Assembly: GCA_947040555.1 (NCBI GenBank)
Contig: CAMRBW010000008.1
Span: 1 to 53,021, forward strand
Source: an uncultured Oceanospirillales bacterium
GTDB taxonomy: Bacteria > Pseudomonadota > Gammaproteobacteria > Pseudomonadales > Endozoicomonadaceae
Direction of reading: 5' to 3'
DNA length: 53,021 bases
Numbering within the stretch: position 1 is the stretch's first letter; each line of letters begins with the position of its first letter. The notes beneath the pieces are model-generated. The model searched no databases, was not told the origin of the DNA, and saw only the letters and a list, made by a program, of their open reading frames with translations. Made by a program: the position numbers and the translations under genes. This document shows, piece after piece, positions 18,730-27,344 of the stretch.

Positions 18730-20820
18730 CTACCGAACGGCCTGAATGGCAGTCAGGGCTATTGTATAGACGATATCGTCCACCAATGCACCTCGCGAGA
18801 GATCATTCACCGGTTTGTTCAACCCTTGTAGCATAGGCCCGACACTTACGACATTGGCGCTACGTTGTACCGCCTTGTAGGTGGTGTTGCCGGTATTCAG
18901 ATCGGGGAAGATAAATACCGTAGCCTGGCCGGCTACCGGGCTATTCGGAGCCTTACCGGCAGCGACTGAAGCAATGGCCGCCGCGTCATACTGCAGTGGT
19001 CCGTCGATTAACAGATCAGGTGCCAGCTCTCTGGCAATGCGTGTTGCTTCCCGCACTTTTTCTACATCAGAACCCTGCCCGGATTCGCCGGTGCTATAAC
19101 TGATCATCGCCACTCTGGGTTCAATGCCAAAGATCTGTGCTGAACGGGCACTCTGCAGGGCAATGATTGCCAGATCCTCGGCACTTGGGTCCGGATTGAC
19201 GGCGCAGTCACCATAAACAACGATTTGATCCGGTAATAACATAAAAAATACGGAAGAGACCAGCCCACCGGCCTGCGGATCGGTTTTAATCAGCTGAAAT
19301 GCCGGACGAATAGTATTTGCCGTAGTATGGATAGCGCCAGATACCAGACCATCGACTTCTCCCTGAGCCAGCATCATCGTGCCGAGTACGACCGTATCTT
19401 CTAACTGGGCTTCCGCCATCGCCTCGTTCAGCCCTTTGTGTTTGCGCAGAGCAACCATGGGGGCAATATACTTTTTGCGAATAGCATCCGGCTTAATGAT
19501 TGTTAAACCGTCGGGTATAACCCTATCAAGCCCGCGAGCGATCTCGTGGATTTTCTCAGGATTGCCCAGCAGTACGCAGTCGGCAATGCTCTTGTTCTGG
19601 CAGATAATTGCCGCTTCCACCGTACGTGGCTCCTCCCCCTCCGGCAGAATGATGCGTTTGCCCGCCTGTTGTGCTTGAGCCATCAGGTTGTAACGGAATG
19701 CTGGTGGGGTCAGAAAATTCTTGCGAGGCTGACCGCAGCGGGAGCGAAATATCTCCATATTGATATGGGCTGCAACGGCATCCATGACCTTTTCCATACG
19801 TTCTACGTCGTCTGCTGGCACCTCGGGATCCATGCGGTCAAGCAGGGTAGCGGTTTCGTAGGAGTTAGTTGTCGTAAGCATGACCGGCAGTTGTGACTCG
19901 GTAATCGCCGGCAAACAGAGGCGCATTGTGCCTTTTGGCGGCGGCTCGCCATTTGTTAGCAGCAGACCGGCAAGTGGTACGCCGTTACTGGCCGCCAGAC
20001 AGGCTGCCATAACAATATCGTCCCGGTCTCCCGGAGCAATGATCAGCGTGCCAGCGACCAGATGTTCGGTAATCATGGCGGAGCTGCGGGCACACAGTAT
20101 GTGCCGTGTCACTCTGCGCGAATCAATCTGGCCTTCATAAAGAATGGTTGCCCCTAGTCGTTCACAAATATCACGGGTGCGGGGAGCTGCCAGTTCCGGA
20201 TTCCAGAGAATGTGGGCTATCGGCGGGAAACTGCTGGCCGGCATACGGGGCAAAGGCCGCAGATCGGGTGGTTGCGTACCATACTTTTCAACCATGGTTT
20301 CCGGCATTTTGTTCAGAACGTAGCCCAATACAGAAGAATTACGCACCCCGCCGTGGTAATCGGCGCTGATGCGCAGCAAATCCGCCTGCTCCTGAGGGCT
20401 GTTTTCGTCAGCACGGGTAACAATAATGACATCAGCACTGAGTGTGCGGGCAATATCACTGTTGAGGCGGGTCGCCCACGGTACGTTGCGGGTTGGCGTC
20501 AGCCCCTCCACAACCAGTGCATCCACGGTGGAAGAGGAGAGCTGATTAATTTTGCTGACAATCTCCTCCAGCACATCATCCTGCAGATGACGACCAAGCA
20601 TATCTTCAACATGGGTGAACGACAGTGGCTGTGGAGGCTCCTGGTGCAGAGTCCGGCGGGCGAAGGCTACAGAGATGTCTTCGGTATGACCGTTCTGCTG
20701 ACTGACCGGTTTGTAGAAGCGCACCTTTAGCCCGATTTGCTCCAGTGCCCTCACCATCCCCAGGGCGACGGAGGTCAGACCAACGCCGTAGCTTGTGGGA
20801 GAGATAAAGAAAATATGCAT
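18730..20820 (-). CDS. pta: Phosphate acetyltransferase
   Basis: Interconverts acetyl-CoA and acetyl phosphate. The 696-aa protein is the long three-domain form: an N-terminal P-loop/dethiobiotin-synthetase-like domain starting MHIFFISPTSYGVGLTSVALG, a DRTGG domain in the middle, and the catalytic PTA domain from about residue 370 (RIILPEGEEPRTVEAA, DGLVSGAIHTT, GPLQYDAA). ackA, the usual partner, is not in this window. The start lies 3 bases after the stop of the upstream potassium channel gene, so the two are cotranscribed. Confidence 0.95.
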   Translation of the reverse strand: MHIFFISPTSYGVGLTSVALGMVRALEQIGLKVRFYKPVSQQNGHTEDISVAFARRTLHQEPPQPLSFTHVEDMLGRHLQDDVLEEIVSKINQLSSSTVDALVVEGLTPTRNVPWATRLNSDIARTLSADVIIVTRADENSPQEQADLLRISADYHGGVRNSSVLGYVLNKMPETMVEKYGTQPPDLRPLPRMPASSFPPIAHILWNPELAAPRTRDICERLGATILYEGQIDSRRVTRHILCARSSAMITEHLVAGTLIIAPGDRDDIVMAACLAASNGVPLAGLLLTNGEPPPKGTMRLCLPAITESQLPVMLTTTNSYETATLLDRMDPEVPADDVERMEKVMDAVAAHINMEIFRSRCGQPRKNFLTPPAFRYNLMAQAQQAGKRIILPEGEEPRTVEAAIICQNKSIADCVLLGNPEKIHEIARGLDRVIPDGLTIIKPDAIRKKYIAPMVALRKHKGLNEAMAEAQLEDTVVLGTMMLAQGEVDGLVSGAIHTTANTIRPAFQLIKTDPQAGGLVSSVFFMLLPDQIVVYGDCAVNPDPSAEDLAIIALQSARSAQIFGIEPRVAMISYSTGESGQGSDVEKVREATRIARELAPDLLIDGPLQYDAAAIASVAAGKAPNSPVAGQATVFIFPDLNTGNTTYKAVQRSANVVSVGPMLQGLNKPVNDLSRGALVDDIVYTIALTAIQAVR

Positions 20821-20823
20821 GGT

Positions 20824-21885
20824 TTATCCAGCCTGCAGTCGTTGCCAATCGATCTCTACGGCGAGTAGCCGTTGCGTAGCCATATAATAAATGAGTTGTT
20901 CACTTTTAACCTCATAGTCTGCCGGAGGATTCAGTAACAGATCATCGCCGTGAATGCTGCCCGCAACGCCAAGGGCAAGTGCATCGTGATAGTTTTTAAA
21001 TTGGTTGATGAGGGTGCTGAACAGACAGCCGGAAAACTCTTTCGGTACCTGCAGGCTGAACTGTGTAGGGCCGGTCAGTGTATCGAGCAACTGCCCCTGG
21101 ATTCTGGAAGACCCCGGATCCTGCGCAGAGCGCACCAGCATCTCTGTGGTGGTGCTGATATGGCACTCTGCCCGTGGTGCATGGGCCTGCAGAAGCAGTG
21201 CCATGGAGCGGTTGTGAAAGTGGCAGACGATATGGGCCTTAGTCTGGGTGGCAACCAGATTGAGCGCTGTTGTCAGGGTGTTATCGTCGTTTTGTCCGTT
21301 AATAATGATCCGCTCGGCTTTAGTAACGGCGGCCCGGTGACAGGCGTCTGCCGAGGCGAGATTGTCTGTTCTGATAAAGTGAATGCGCTGGGGATCGGGG
21401 TTATCCATCGTCTGGGTCGCCACCAGAACAACGTCTCGCGGGGTGCGCTTCAGGTCGCCAAAGATCAGGTCGATCATACGGCTGGTGGCTTCTTTATGCC
21501 AACCCATAATAACCATATGGTCGTGCAACTGGTTGCTGAGATCCAGTTGTCCTTTCATGCTCTGTCTCCAGATATTTATAAGAACTGTGGTGATTTTTCC
21601 GATTAATGCAGCAAAGAGCGTGATCCCGCCGGGAATAACAAAAAAGCTGACCACAAAGCGCCCCGCCCCGGTTTCAGGGGAGAGATCCCCGTAACCAACA
21701 GTCGAAGCGGTGACTACATAGAAGTAGTAAAAGAGCTGCGGGTCGGCCAGAGCGCGTTCATTGACCAGTGCCAGCAGCAGCCATGATGCGGAAAAGTGCA
21801 TCAATAATATCAGTATCAGTACGGACCACTGCAGTCGCAACAGGTAGCGGTTGATGTGCAGAATATATTGGGAGACGGAGATCAC
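20824..21885 (-). CDS. Two-helix potassium channel with RCK-like domain
   Basis: Inner-membrane ion channel of 353 aa. The first helix is about residues 17-41; the pore loop carries the K+ selectivity filter TVGYGD at 62-67, and the second helix is about 77-103. A cytoplasmic RCK/TrkA-N-like domain follows from about 117 (HMVIMGWHKEA). Its nucleotide-binding GxGxxG is replaced by GWHKEA, so the ligand may differ from NAD. It resembles other bacterial 2TM-RCK channels. It is immediately upstream of pta on the same strand, an arrangement I cannot explain functionally. Confidence 0.85.
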   Translation of the reverse strand: MISVSQYILHINRYLLRLQWSVLILILLMHFSASWLLLALVNERALADPQLFYYFYVVTASTVGYGDLSPETGAGRFVVSFFVIPGGITLFAALIGKITTVLINIWRQSMKGQLDLSNQLHDHMVIMGWHKEATSRMIDLIFGDLKRTPRDVVLVATQTMDNPDPQRIHFIRTDNLASADACHRAAVTKAERIIINGQNDDNTLTTALNLVATQTKAHIVCHFHNRSMALLLQAHAPRAECHISTTTEMLVRSAQDPGSSRIQGQLLDTLTGPTQFSLQVPKEFSGCLFSTLINQFKNYHDALALGVAGSIHGDDLLLNPPADYEVKSEQLIYYMATQRLLAVEIDWQRLQAG

Positions 21886-22100
21886 AGGATATTCTCCCAG
21901 GCAGGGAGATATAAGTCATTTGGTCGTGTACGCATCATCATTTTTGTATTGTCTGACCTTTCTCCAGCATGTTAGCACTGCTTACGGCAGGTGATACAGG
22001 GCACGGTTGGTTGCTGTTTACGACTATGGTCTAAATGGGAACTTTCTCTGTATTTGGTACTCTCAATAAGAAATGAGGAACTCTACAAGAGGATGTAATT

Positions 22101-22880
22101 ATGCAGAGTTCAACAAGCGTTTCCGGCCCGACTTCCCTCCGTTCGGGTCGTTTCAGAGCGGAAGAAAGTGGAGAAAGTGGAGATTATTCCATAACGGATG
22201 GACTCCGTCGTAGCAATCGAAGAAGGAACGATCCGCCCCCGTTGCGGCAGCGTAGTAGATCCTGCCAGCTCAGTCCCGGTGATTCAATAAGCGTGCAGAC
22301 TCCTTCTGGTGGACAAAATCCTACCCAATGGACTGCGGAGAAACTGCACAAGCAGGTCGAGTATCACATCAATCATGAATGGGCAGTGACGCAGTTAGAA
22401 GTGCTGTATGAATGCTTGGATAACCCCGAGCGGGCCAAGAAGTTGGGTATTACCATTACAGTTATTATCCCCGGCACCAAGCAAGAGGTTTGTGTTGCTC
22501 CACTTGCAGAAGGCGTGCAAGCAAAGGGGGTTGAGCAGTACAAGGCTGCTGCGAAATGCGCCCTTGGAAAGTTAGAAGAAAAGTACAAGCCAAATAAAGA
22601 AAACTTCTTTACCTACACATGGCTCAATTATAAGAGAGCTTATGAACAATTGCAGGACAAGCCCGCCGACAAAAGTTGGGAGGAATTTTTGAATACCATT
22701 AAACAATCCAACAAGAGGTATTTTCAGTACACCTCGGATGATGGGGCAGTCGTAACCATGAGCAGCGAGGTGCAACAACCTTTTTCGAGACGCAGCAAAA
22801 AAGCTCTTGAAGTGCCGCTCTCTGGGTCTCCGGTGTTGACGAAAAGAAGAAAAGAAGATGCACAAAAACCTGAATCCTGA
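22101..22880 (+). CDS. Unrecognised basic protein with disordered ends, possible secreted effector
   Basis: I do not recognise a family. The 259-aa protein has a Ser/Gly/Arg-rich, probably disordered first 75 residues, starting MQSSTSVSGPTSLRSGRF, with a basic cluster LRRSNRRR. A helical, folded-looking middle (about 78-215) follows, rich in Trp, Tyr and Lys. The C-terminal tail is Ser/Lys/Arg-rich, with RRSKK and TKRRKED. There is no signal peptide or transmembrane helix. AGAGGA precedes the ATG. Ser-rich unstructured N-termini are typical of type III effectors, and the basic clusters resemble nuclear localisation signals; both are only suggestive. The gene has its own upstream region and is divergent from the channel gene. 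Confidence 0.6.
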   Translation: MQSSTSVSGPTSLRSGRFRAEESGESGDYSITDGLRRSNRRRNDPPPLRQRSRSCQLSPGDSISVQTPSGGQNPTQWTAEKLHKQVEYHINHEWAVTQLEVLYECLDNPERAKKLGITITVIIPGTKQEVCVAPLAEGVQAKGVEQYKAAAKCALGKLEEKYKPNKENFFTYTWLNYKRAYEQLQDKPADKSWEEFLNTIKQSNKRYFQYTSDDGAVVTMSSEVQQPFSRRSKKALEVPLSGSPVLTKRRKEDAQKPES

Positions 22881-22967
22881 TCACCCAAGTGTCGTCTGAT
22901 AAAGTAGGGGATATATTCTTCTAACAGCTCTTTTTGCAGTGTCTGGTAAACTACACCTGTCATATGA

Positions 22968-24041
22968 ATGTTGAACCGGAACACTGGAAGAAAGCCTTTG
23001 AAAATCTGTTTTTTGATGTACCCGTGGGAACGTGTTGAGCCCGAAACTGATACCACCCTGCGAATTATTCACGAATGTGCCTCACGAGGGCACACTGTTG
23101 CTGTGGCAACGGCCGGCAGTCTGACTATTCGTGACAGCATTGTCAGTGCGTTTTGTGATGTCCTGAAACGTACCGGAAAAGTAGGTGATAATATTCCCGG
23201 CTTCTACCGCAAGGCCGAGTTCAAGCAGGTGCTGTTGCCCCTGTCTGGTTTTGATGTCATTTTCATGCGCTGCAATCCGCCGCTGGATCTGCTGATGCTG
23301 AACTTCCTCGACTCCGTGAGAGGGGATACCTTCATCATGAATGATATCGATGGCCTGCGAATTGCTAACAATAAGCTCTATACGGCCTCATTTCAGGATA
23401 TTGCCAAAGACTATATTCCGGCCACTCACGTCTCCAAAAATCGTGAATATCTTCAGCAAGTGATCGAAGAGTCCGATCAGGAAAAAATGATTCTCAAACC
23501 CCTGGACGGTTACGGCGGTCAGGGCGTTATCGTTGTTGAAAAAAGTGCCCGGGCCAACCTGCGCTCCCTGCTGGACTTCTATATAGGCGGTAAGGAAGGC
23601 GTCGGTGGCAACTACGTTATTCTTCAGGATTACGTGGAAGGTGCAGAAAACGGCGATGTCCGTATCTTAATGTTGAATGGTGAACCTATAGGAGCTATGC
23701 GTCGTATACCTGCAAAAGGTGATGTGCGCTCTAATGTCCATGCTGGTGGTACAGTCGTTAAACATGTACTCTCGAAAGAAGAGAAAGAGATGTGTAGCCA
23801 GATCGGTCCCAAACTGGTGCGTGATGGCCTCTATTTTGCCGGCGTAGATGTGATTGGCGACAAGCTGCTCGAAGTTAATGTAATGAGCCCTGGGGGTATA
23901 ACCCGTATCAACCGTCTAAACAGGGTTAAACTCCAAAGACAGGTGGTTGATTTTATCGAAGGTGTTATCCTGACGCGAGAAACTCTGATTCACAGAAAAA
24001 ACTCGTTTCGGCAGATCATCGAAGATGCAGACACTCTCTGA
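22968..24041 (+). CDS. GshB-like ATP-grasp ligase
   Basis: ATP-grasp carboxylate-amine ligase related to glutathione synthetase (COG0189-like). Recognisable blocks are FLMYPWERVEPETDTTLR at the N-terminus, FIMNDIDGLRIANNKLY, the ATP-binding MILKPLDGYGGQGV, GDVRILMLNGEPIGAMRR, and the Mg-binding VIGDKLLEVNVMSPGG. At 357 aa it is longer than typical GshB (about 316 aa). A TTG at 22998 preceded by GGAAGAAAG is an alternative start. It overlaps the next gene by 17 bases, so the two are coupled. This context suggests a specialised peptide ligase rather than housekeeping glutathione synthesis, although ordinary GshB function cannot be excluded. Confidence 0.8.
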   Translation: MLNRNTGRKPLKICFLMYPWERVEPETDTTLRIIHECASRGHTVAVATAGSLTIRDSIVSAFCDVLKRTGKVGDNIPGFYRKAEFKQVLLPLSGFDVIFMRCNPPLDLLMLNFLDSVRGDTFIMNDIDGLRIANNKLYTASFQDIAKDYIPATHVSKNREYLQQVIEESDQEKMILKPLDGYGGQGVIVVEKSARANLRSLLDFYIGGKEGVGGNYVILQDYVEGAENGDVRILMLNGEPIGAMRRIPAKGDVRSNVHAGGTVVKHVLSKEEKEMCSQIGPKLVRDGLYFAGVDVIGDKLLEVNVMSPGGITRINRLNRVKLQRQVVDFIEGVILTRETLIHRKNSFRQIIEDADTL

Positions 24042-26010
24042 GCAAGATATTCTTGGTCGTCTTTCCCGCAGGGAAACATTTGAAGGCTGCCTTAATGGCA
24101 GCCTTCATATAAAAATACAAGACTATGTACCCTTTCTTGCCACCGCCATCCATACCGGCCACAACCTTCGACCGGAATTAAGGAAAAAGTGCGCGCTCTC
24201 AGAAGAGGAGCGTCGGTACGAGGAGGACCCGTTTACCGATGTAATGATTGCCTCGTTTCCCATCACGCTGGCAGTGCTTGATTCCCGCTATGAATACGAC
24301 CTGAACCGGGAACCTGAGAGCGCTGTTTACGGGAAGGTCTGGGGAAAACAGGTGTGGAATAAACCACCCACTGAACGACAGTGTGAGAAAAGCCTTGAAA
24401 AACACGCCCAGTATTACCGAATATTAGAGGCTGTCCTGGATACGCTGAACAAGATCCACAGCGGTTCACTTTTATTCGATATCCACAGTTATAACTATCT
24501 ACGCAACCCCTCTGAAAAATCTCCCGTTTTCAATATTGGCACCTGGTGCATGAACCTTAAACGCTGGGGGTCTACCATAACCGCATTTGAGAAACAGCTG
24601 ACCAAAGTCCGGCTGCCTAACATTGAAACGACAGTGGCGCGTAATGCCGCCTTTGAAGGGAGAGGATATCAGGCTGCTTTCTGTCGGCAGCACAAGCGCA
24701 ATACCCTGGTTATTCCCCTCGATATAGCCAAGGTCTATATGGATGAGGAGATGGGAGACGGATTTCCGGTAGTGCTCACCGATCTGAGTGATCAGCTTTA
24801 TCACTCCTGCCTGAATACGGTAACCACTCTTGCCAAAACCCTGAATACCAAAGTGCGTAAACGGGATCTGGTCAGCTCCGAGCTGGAACCGGTCGTATTG
24901 CAGGTTGATAGGCAGCTGTTCAAGATGGCCAAACACCTGAACACGCTCACTTACGTTAATCCGGTCAACTTGCAGTTGGAAAAGCGCCGCTTTCTGGCCA
25001 ATAGCAAAAAATACGAACCCAGGTTCCGCTATCGACAGCTGCGCATCGATCCGTACGACTACCGGGAACGGCTCTACCACCTGCCCATTTCCAGGATTCA
25101 GGATCCGGTTATTCGTAATCTCTACCGGGATGTTGTCGACTCCTACGCCAACAAGGTAGAGATGCTCGCCCACATGGGTACCGAGCAGTTTCTCTATAAC
25201 TCCCTTCGCTACTATGGTCAGCCGGATACGGATGATATTGCTAACGCCCGTTTTCTGCTCCATGCGCCCGAGATAGAACTGGACGAAAACCTGCTGGAGA
25301 AAATGCCGATGCAGCAGGCTCTTCCTATTTTTGAACAGGCTATTGCTGAACGTGGACTGGATGTGAAAACGGTCATAACCAAGAAGATTGTCGCTCAGGC
25401 TATGGTGGATGGCGCTCGAAAAATGTTGCTGTTAAACCAGTCTGCAACGCTATCAAAGCTGGATATTCAGGCGCTGATTCACCATGAAATTGATGTTCAT
25501 CTTTACACGACATTTAACGCACAACTTCAGCCGTTAAAAGTGCTCTCCCTTGGTCTGCCGGGAAATACTCATACCCAGGAGGGGCTGGCGATTTTTAATG
25601 AGTATATGAGTGGCAATATCAATGTGAAACGTCTGCAGATGCTCTCTCTGCGGGTACTGGCCGTGGATATGTTGATTAAGGGGTATCGTTTCAGTCAGAT
25701 CTTTCAGTGCCTGGAGGATGAGTACGGTCTGGATCGGGATGCAGCGTTTTCTCTGGTTTTGCGGGTTACCCGTGGCGGTGGTTTCACCAAGGATTATGTT
25801 TATTTGAAGGGGCTCAAGGATGTTATGGCCTGCTACAAAGAGCATGATTTAACACCGTTGTTTATGGGGAAAACGTCTCTGGCCTATCGTGGTGCACTGG
25901 CTGATCTGATGGAGCGAAAAATTCTTGTTGCCCCACAATATTTGCCAAACCTTTCGGCTCCGGCAAAACCGCATGCAGCGATGGATTATTTGCTGACAGC
26001 TATTCGCTGA
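24025..26010 (+). CDS. Fused N-formylglutamate amidohydrolase-like / DUF1704 (QEGLA) metallopeptidase
   Basis: A 661-aa two-domain protein. Residues about 30-270 look like an N-formylglutamate amidohydrolase fold: HTGH at 43-46, an acidic segment EEDPFTD near 66-72, SRYEYDLNR at 87-95 and FDIHSYN at 151-157. From about 300 on it is DUF1704, with HExxxH (H487, E488, H492) and QEGLA at 518-522, as in the 'flavohemoglobin expression-modulating QEGLA motif' family. Eukaryotic DUF1704 relatives (MATCAP) are tyrosine carboxypeptidases acting on tubulin tails. The gene overlaps the GshB-like ligase and is convergent with a RimK-like ligase. A role in making and trimming peptide or protein tails is my inference. 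Confidence 0.8.
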   Translation: MQTLSEQDILGRLSRRETFEGCLNGSLHIKIQDYVPFLATAIHTGHNLRPELRKKCALSEEERRYEEDPFTDVMIASFPITLAVLDSRYEYDLNREPESAVYGKVWGKQVWNKPPTERQCEKSLEKHAQYYRILEAVLDTLNKIHSGSLLFDIHSYNYLRNPSEKSPVFNIGTWCMNLKRWGSTITAFEKQLTKVRLPNIETTVARNAAFEGRGYQAAFCRQHKRNTLVIPLDIAKVYMDEEMGDGFPVVLTDLSDQLYHSCLNTVTTLAKTLNTKVRKRDLVSSELEPVVLQVDRQLFKMAKHLNTLTYVNPVNLQLEKRRFLANSKKYEPRFRYRQLRIDPYDYRERLYHLPISRIQDPVIRNLYRDVVDSYANKVEMLAHMGTEQFLYNSLRYYGQPDTDDIANARFLLHAPEIELDENLLEKMPMQQALPIFEQAIAERGLDVKTVITKKIVAQAMVDGARKMLLLNQSATLSKLDIQALIHHEIDVHLYTTFNAQLQPLKVLSLGLPGNTHTQEGLAIFNEYMSGNINVKRLQMLSLRVLAVDMLIKGYRFSQIFQCLEDEYGLDRDAAFSLVLRVTRGGGFTKDYVYLKGLKDVMACYKEHDLTPLFMGKTSLAYRGALADLMERKILVAPQYLPNLSAPAKPHAAMDYLLTAIR

Positions 26011-26027
26011 ATGGCTGAACTGCCAAG

Positions 26028-26057
26028 CAATGCCGACGGAATGGTCGGTCGGCATTG
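26028..26057. terminator. Hairpin between convergent DUF1704 and RimK-like genes
   Basis: CAATGCCGAC (26028-26037) and its reverse complement (26048-26057) form a 10-bp stem with a 10-base loop in the 60-base convergent gap. There is no immediate T tract on either strand, so the terminator call is tentative. Confidence 0.5.
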
Positions 26058-26071
26058 TCTGGCTGCCAGCG

Positions 26072-27103
26072 TCAGACTTTTTCTTTTTTCTGTTTTTTGT
26101 CTGCTACAGGCGTAACTGAAGACAGTTTTTCTGCGGGCTGATCTGTTACAGGCTGAGCTGTTACAGGCTGAGTGGTGTTGGATTGAACCATGCTGCGCTG
26201 GAACAGTCCCAGACGGATGCGGATGTAGTGGAAAATTTCCTGCGGAATATTGATATCCACCACTTTTTCCAGACCTTCAAAACCCGGTGAAGAGTTCGCT
26301 TCACAAATTTTGAAATGATCATGGTCGTAAAGCAGATCGATACCGGCAACGTCCAGTCCCATCTCTTTGGAACACTGGGTGGCGAGCCACTCGACTTCCG
26401 GGGTCATCAGCACTTCGTGCAGAGAGCCACCGGCGCTGTAGTTGGCTTTGAAATTATCACCAGACGCACGTCGTTCAAAGCAGGCAATCGCTCTGCCGCC
26501 CACCGTAAATACGCGCAAATCACGACCGTGGCTGGCCTGAATGAACTCCTGCAGAATGATGTTGACGTTTCTGGAAGTACATTCAATCAGCTGCATCAGG
26601 TCGATAAAATCGGTACGGCTGCGGGACAGGAACACACCGCTGCCCTGAGAGCCGGAAATTGTTTTAACGACAATCGGGAAGCCGATATTCTCTTCAACAA
26701 GATCGATGTTGACAGGGAATTTAACTAGCATAGTCTTTGGCGTCGGCAGATTTTTCTGGGCCATAATCTGCTGAGCCCAGAGTTTATCCTTGACCGTTTC
26801 AATGCTGAGCGAGGAGTTAACGCAGTAAACACCAAGACGCTCAAGGTGGCGGATAATCGCCAGTGCAAAGTAAGTAGTGCCCGCGCCCATGCGAGGCATA
26901 ACAAAGTCGGGTAGTGGAACACGCTTGCCATTTAGCAGAATACTGCGATCGCCGTCCATGGTGACGGTAAGATCGAAATCGTCCGGAGAGTAAACCTGAA
27001 GATCGATGTTCTGCTTTTTGGCCTCCTCCATAAACCGTTCAACTTCATAAGTTTCTGGTTTCAATAGAGTGGCGGTATCCTTGAAAATGATCCATCCGCG
27101 CAT
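26072..27103 (-). CDS. RimK-family ATP-grasp ligase
   Basis: ATP-grasp amino-acid ligase of the RimK type, which adds amino acids (glutamate in E. coli RimK) to a carboxyl end. The frame is open upstream to 27145, but the ATG at 27103 has GAGGA in front of it and gives MRGWIIFKDTATLL. Visible motifs are DFVMPRMGAGTTYFA, SIETVKDKLWAQQI, PIVVKTISGSQGSGV (ATP grasp), QEFIQASHGRDLRVF, and the metal-binding FKICEANSSPGFEGLE. At 343 aa it is longer than E. coli RimK because of a low-complexity C-terminal tail with VTAQPVTDQP repeats and Lys-rich end. It probably works with the convergent ATP-grasp/DUF1704 pair. Confidence 0.82.
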   Translation of the reverse strand: MRGWIIFKDTATLLKPETYEVERFMEEAKKQNIDLQVYSPDDFDLTVTMDGDRSILLNGKRVPLPDFVMPRMGAGTTYFALAIIRHLERLGVYCVNSSLSIETVKDKLWAQQIMAQKNLPTPKTMLVKFPVNIDLVEENIGFPIVVKTISGSQGSGVFLSRSRTDFIDLMQLIECTSRNVNIILQEFIQASHGRDLRVFTVGGRAIACFERRASGDNFKANYSAGGSLHEVLMTPEVEWLATQCSKEMGLDVAGIDLLYDHDHFKICEANSSPGFEGLEKVVDINIPQEIFHYIRIRLGLFQRSMVQSNTTQPVTAQPVTDQPAEKLSSVTPVADKKQKKEKV

Positions 27104-27344
27104 AAGTGTCCTCACAAAAAACAGAGCTCCAAAAAAAGCAAACACCCATGTCCCAGTATCTCTTGCTTATTGCCAAGAGCGTTCTTTTAGGATCATGTGC
27201 GTGAAAGCTTATAGAGCGAAATTACAGATTGTCGCAGGAATGGTGTATCGCTGAAACAACAGAATGAACAATAATCAGGGTACTACTTTTTTATCAAATT
27301 ATCTGTAGATCGGAAAAATTTCGGTCAACGCAGGGGGGAGCAGC

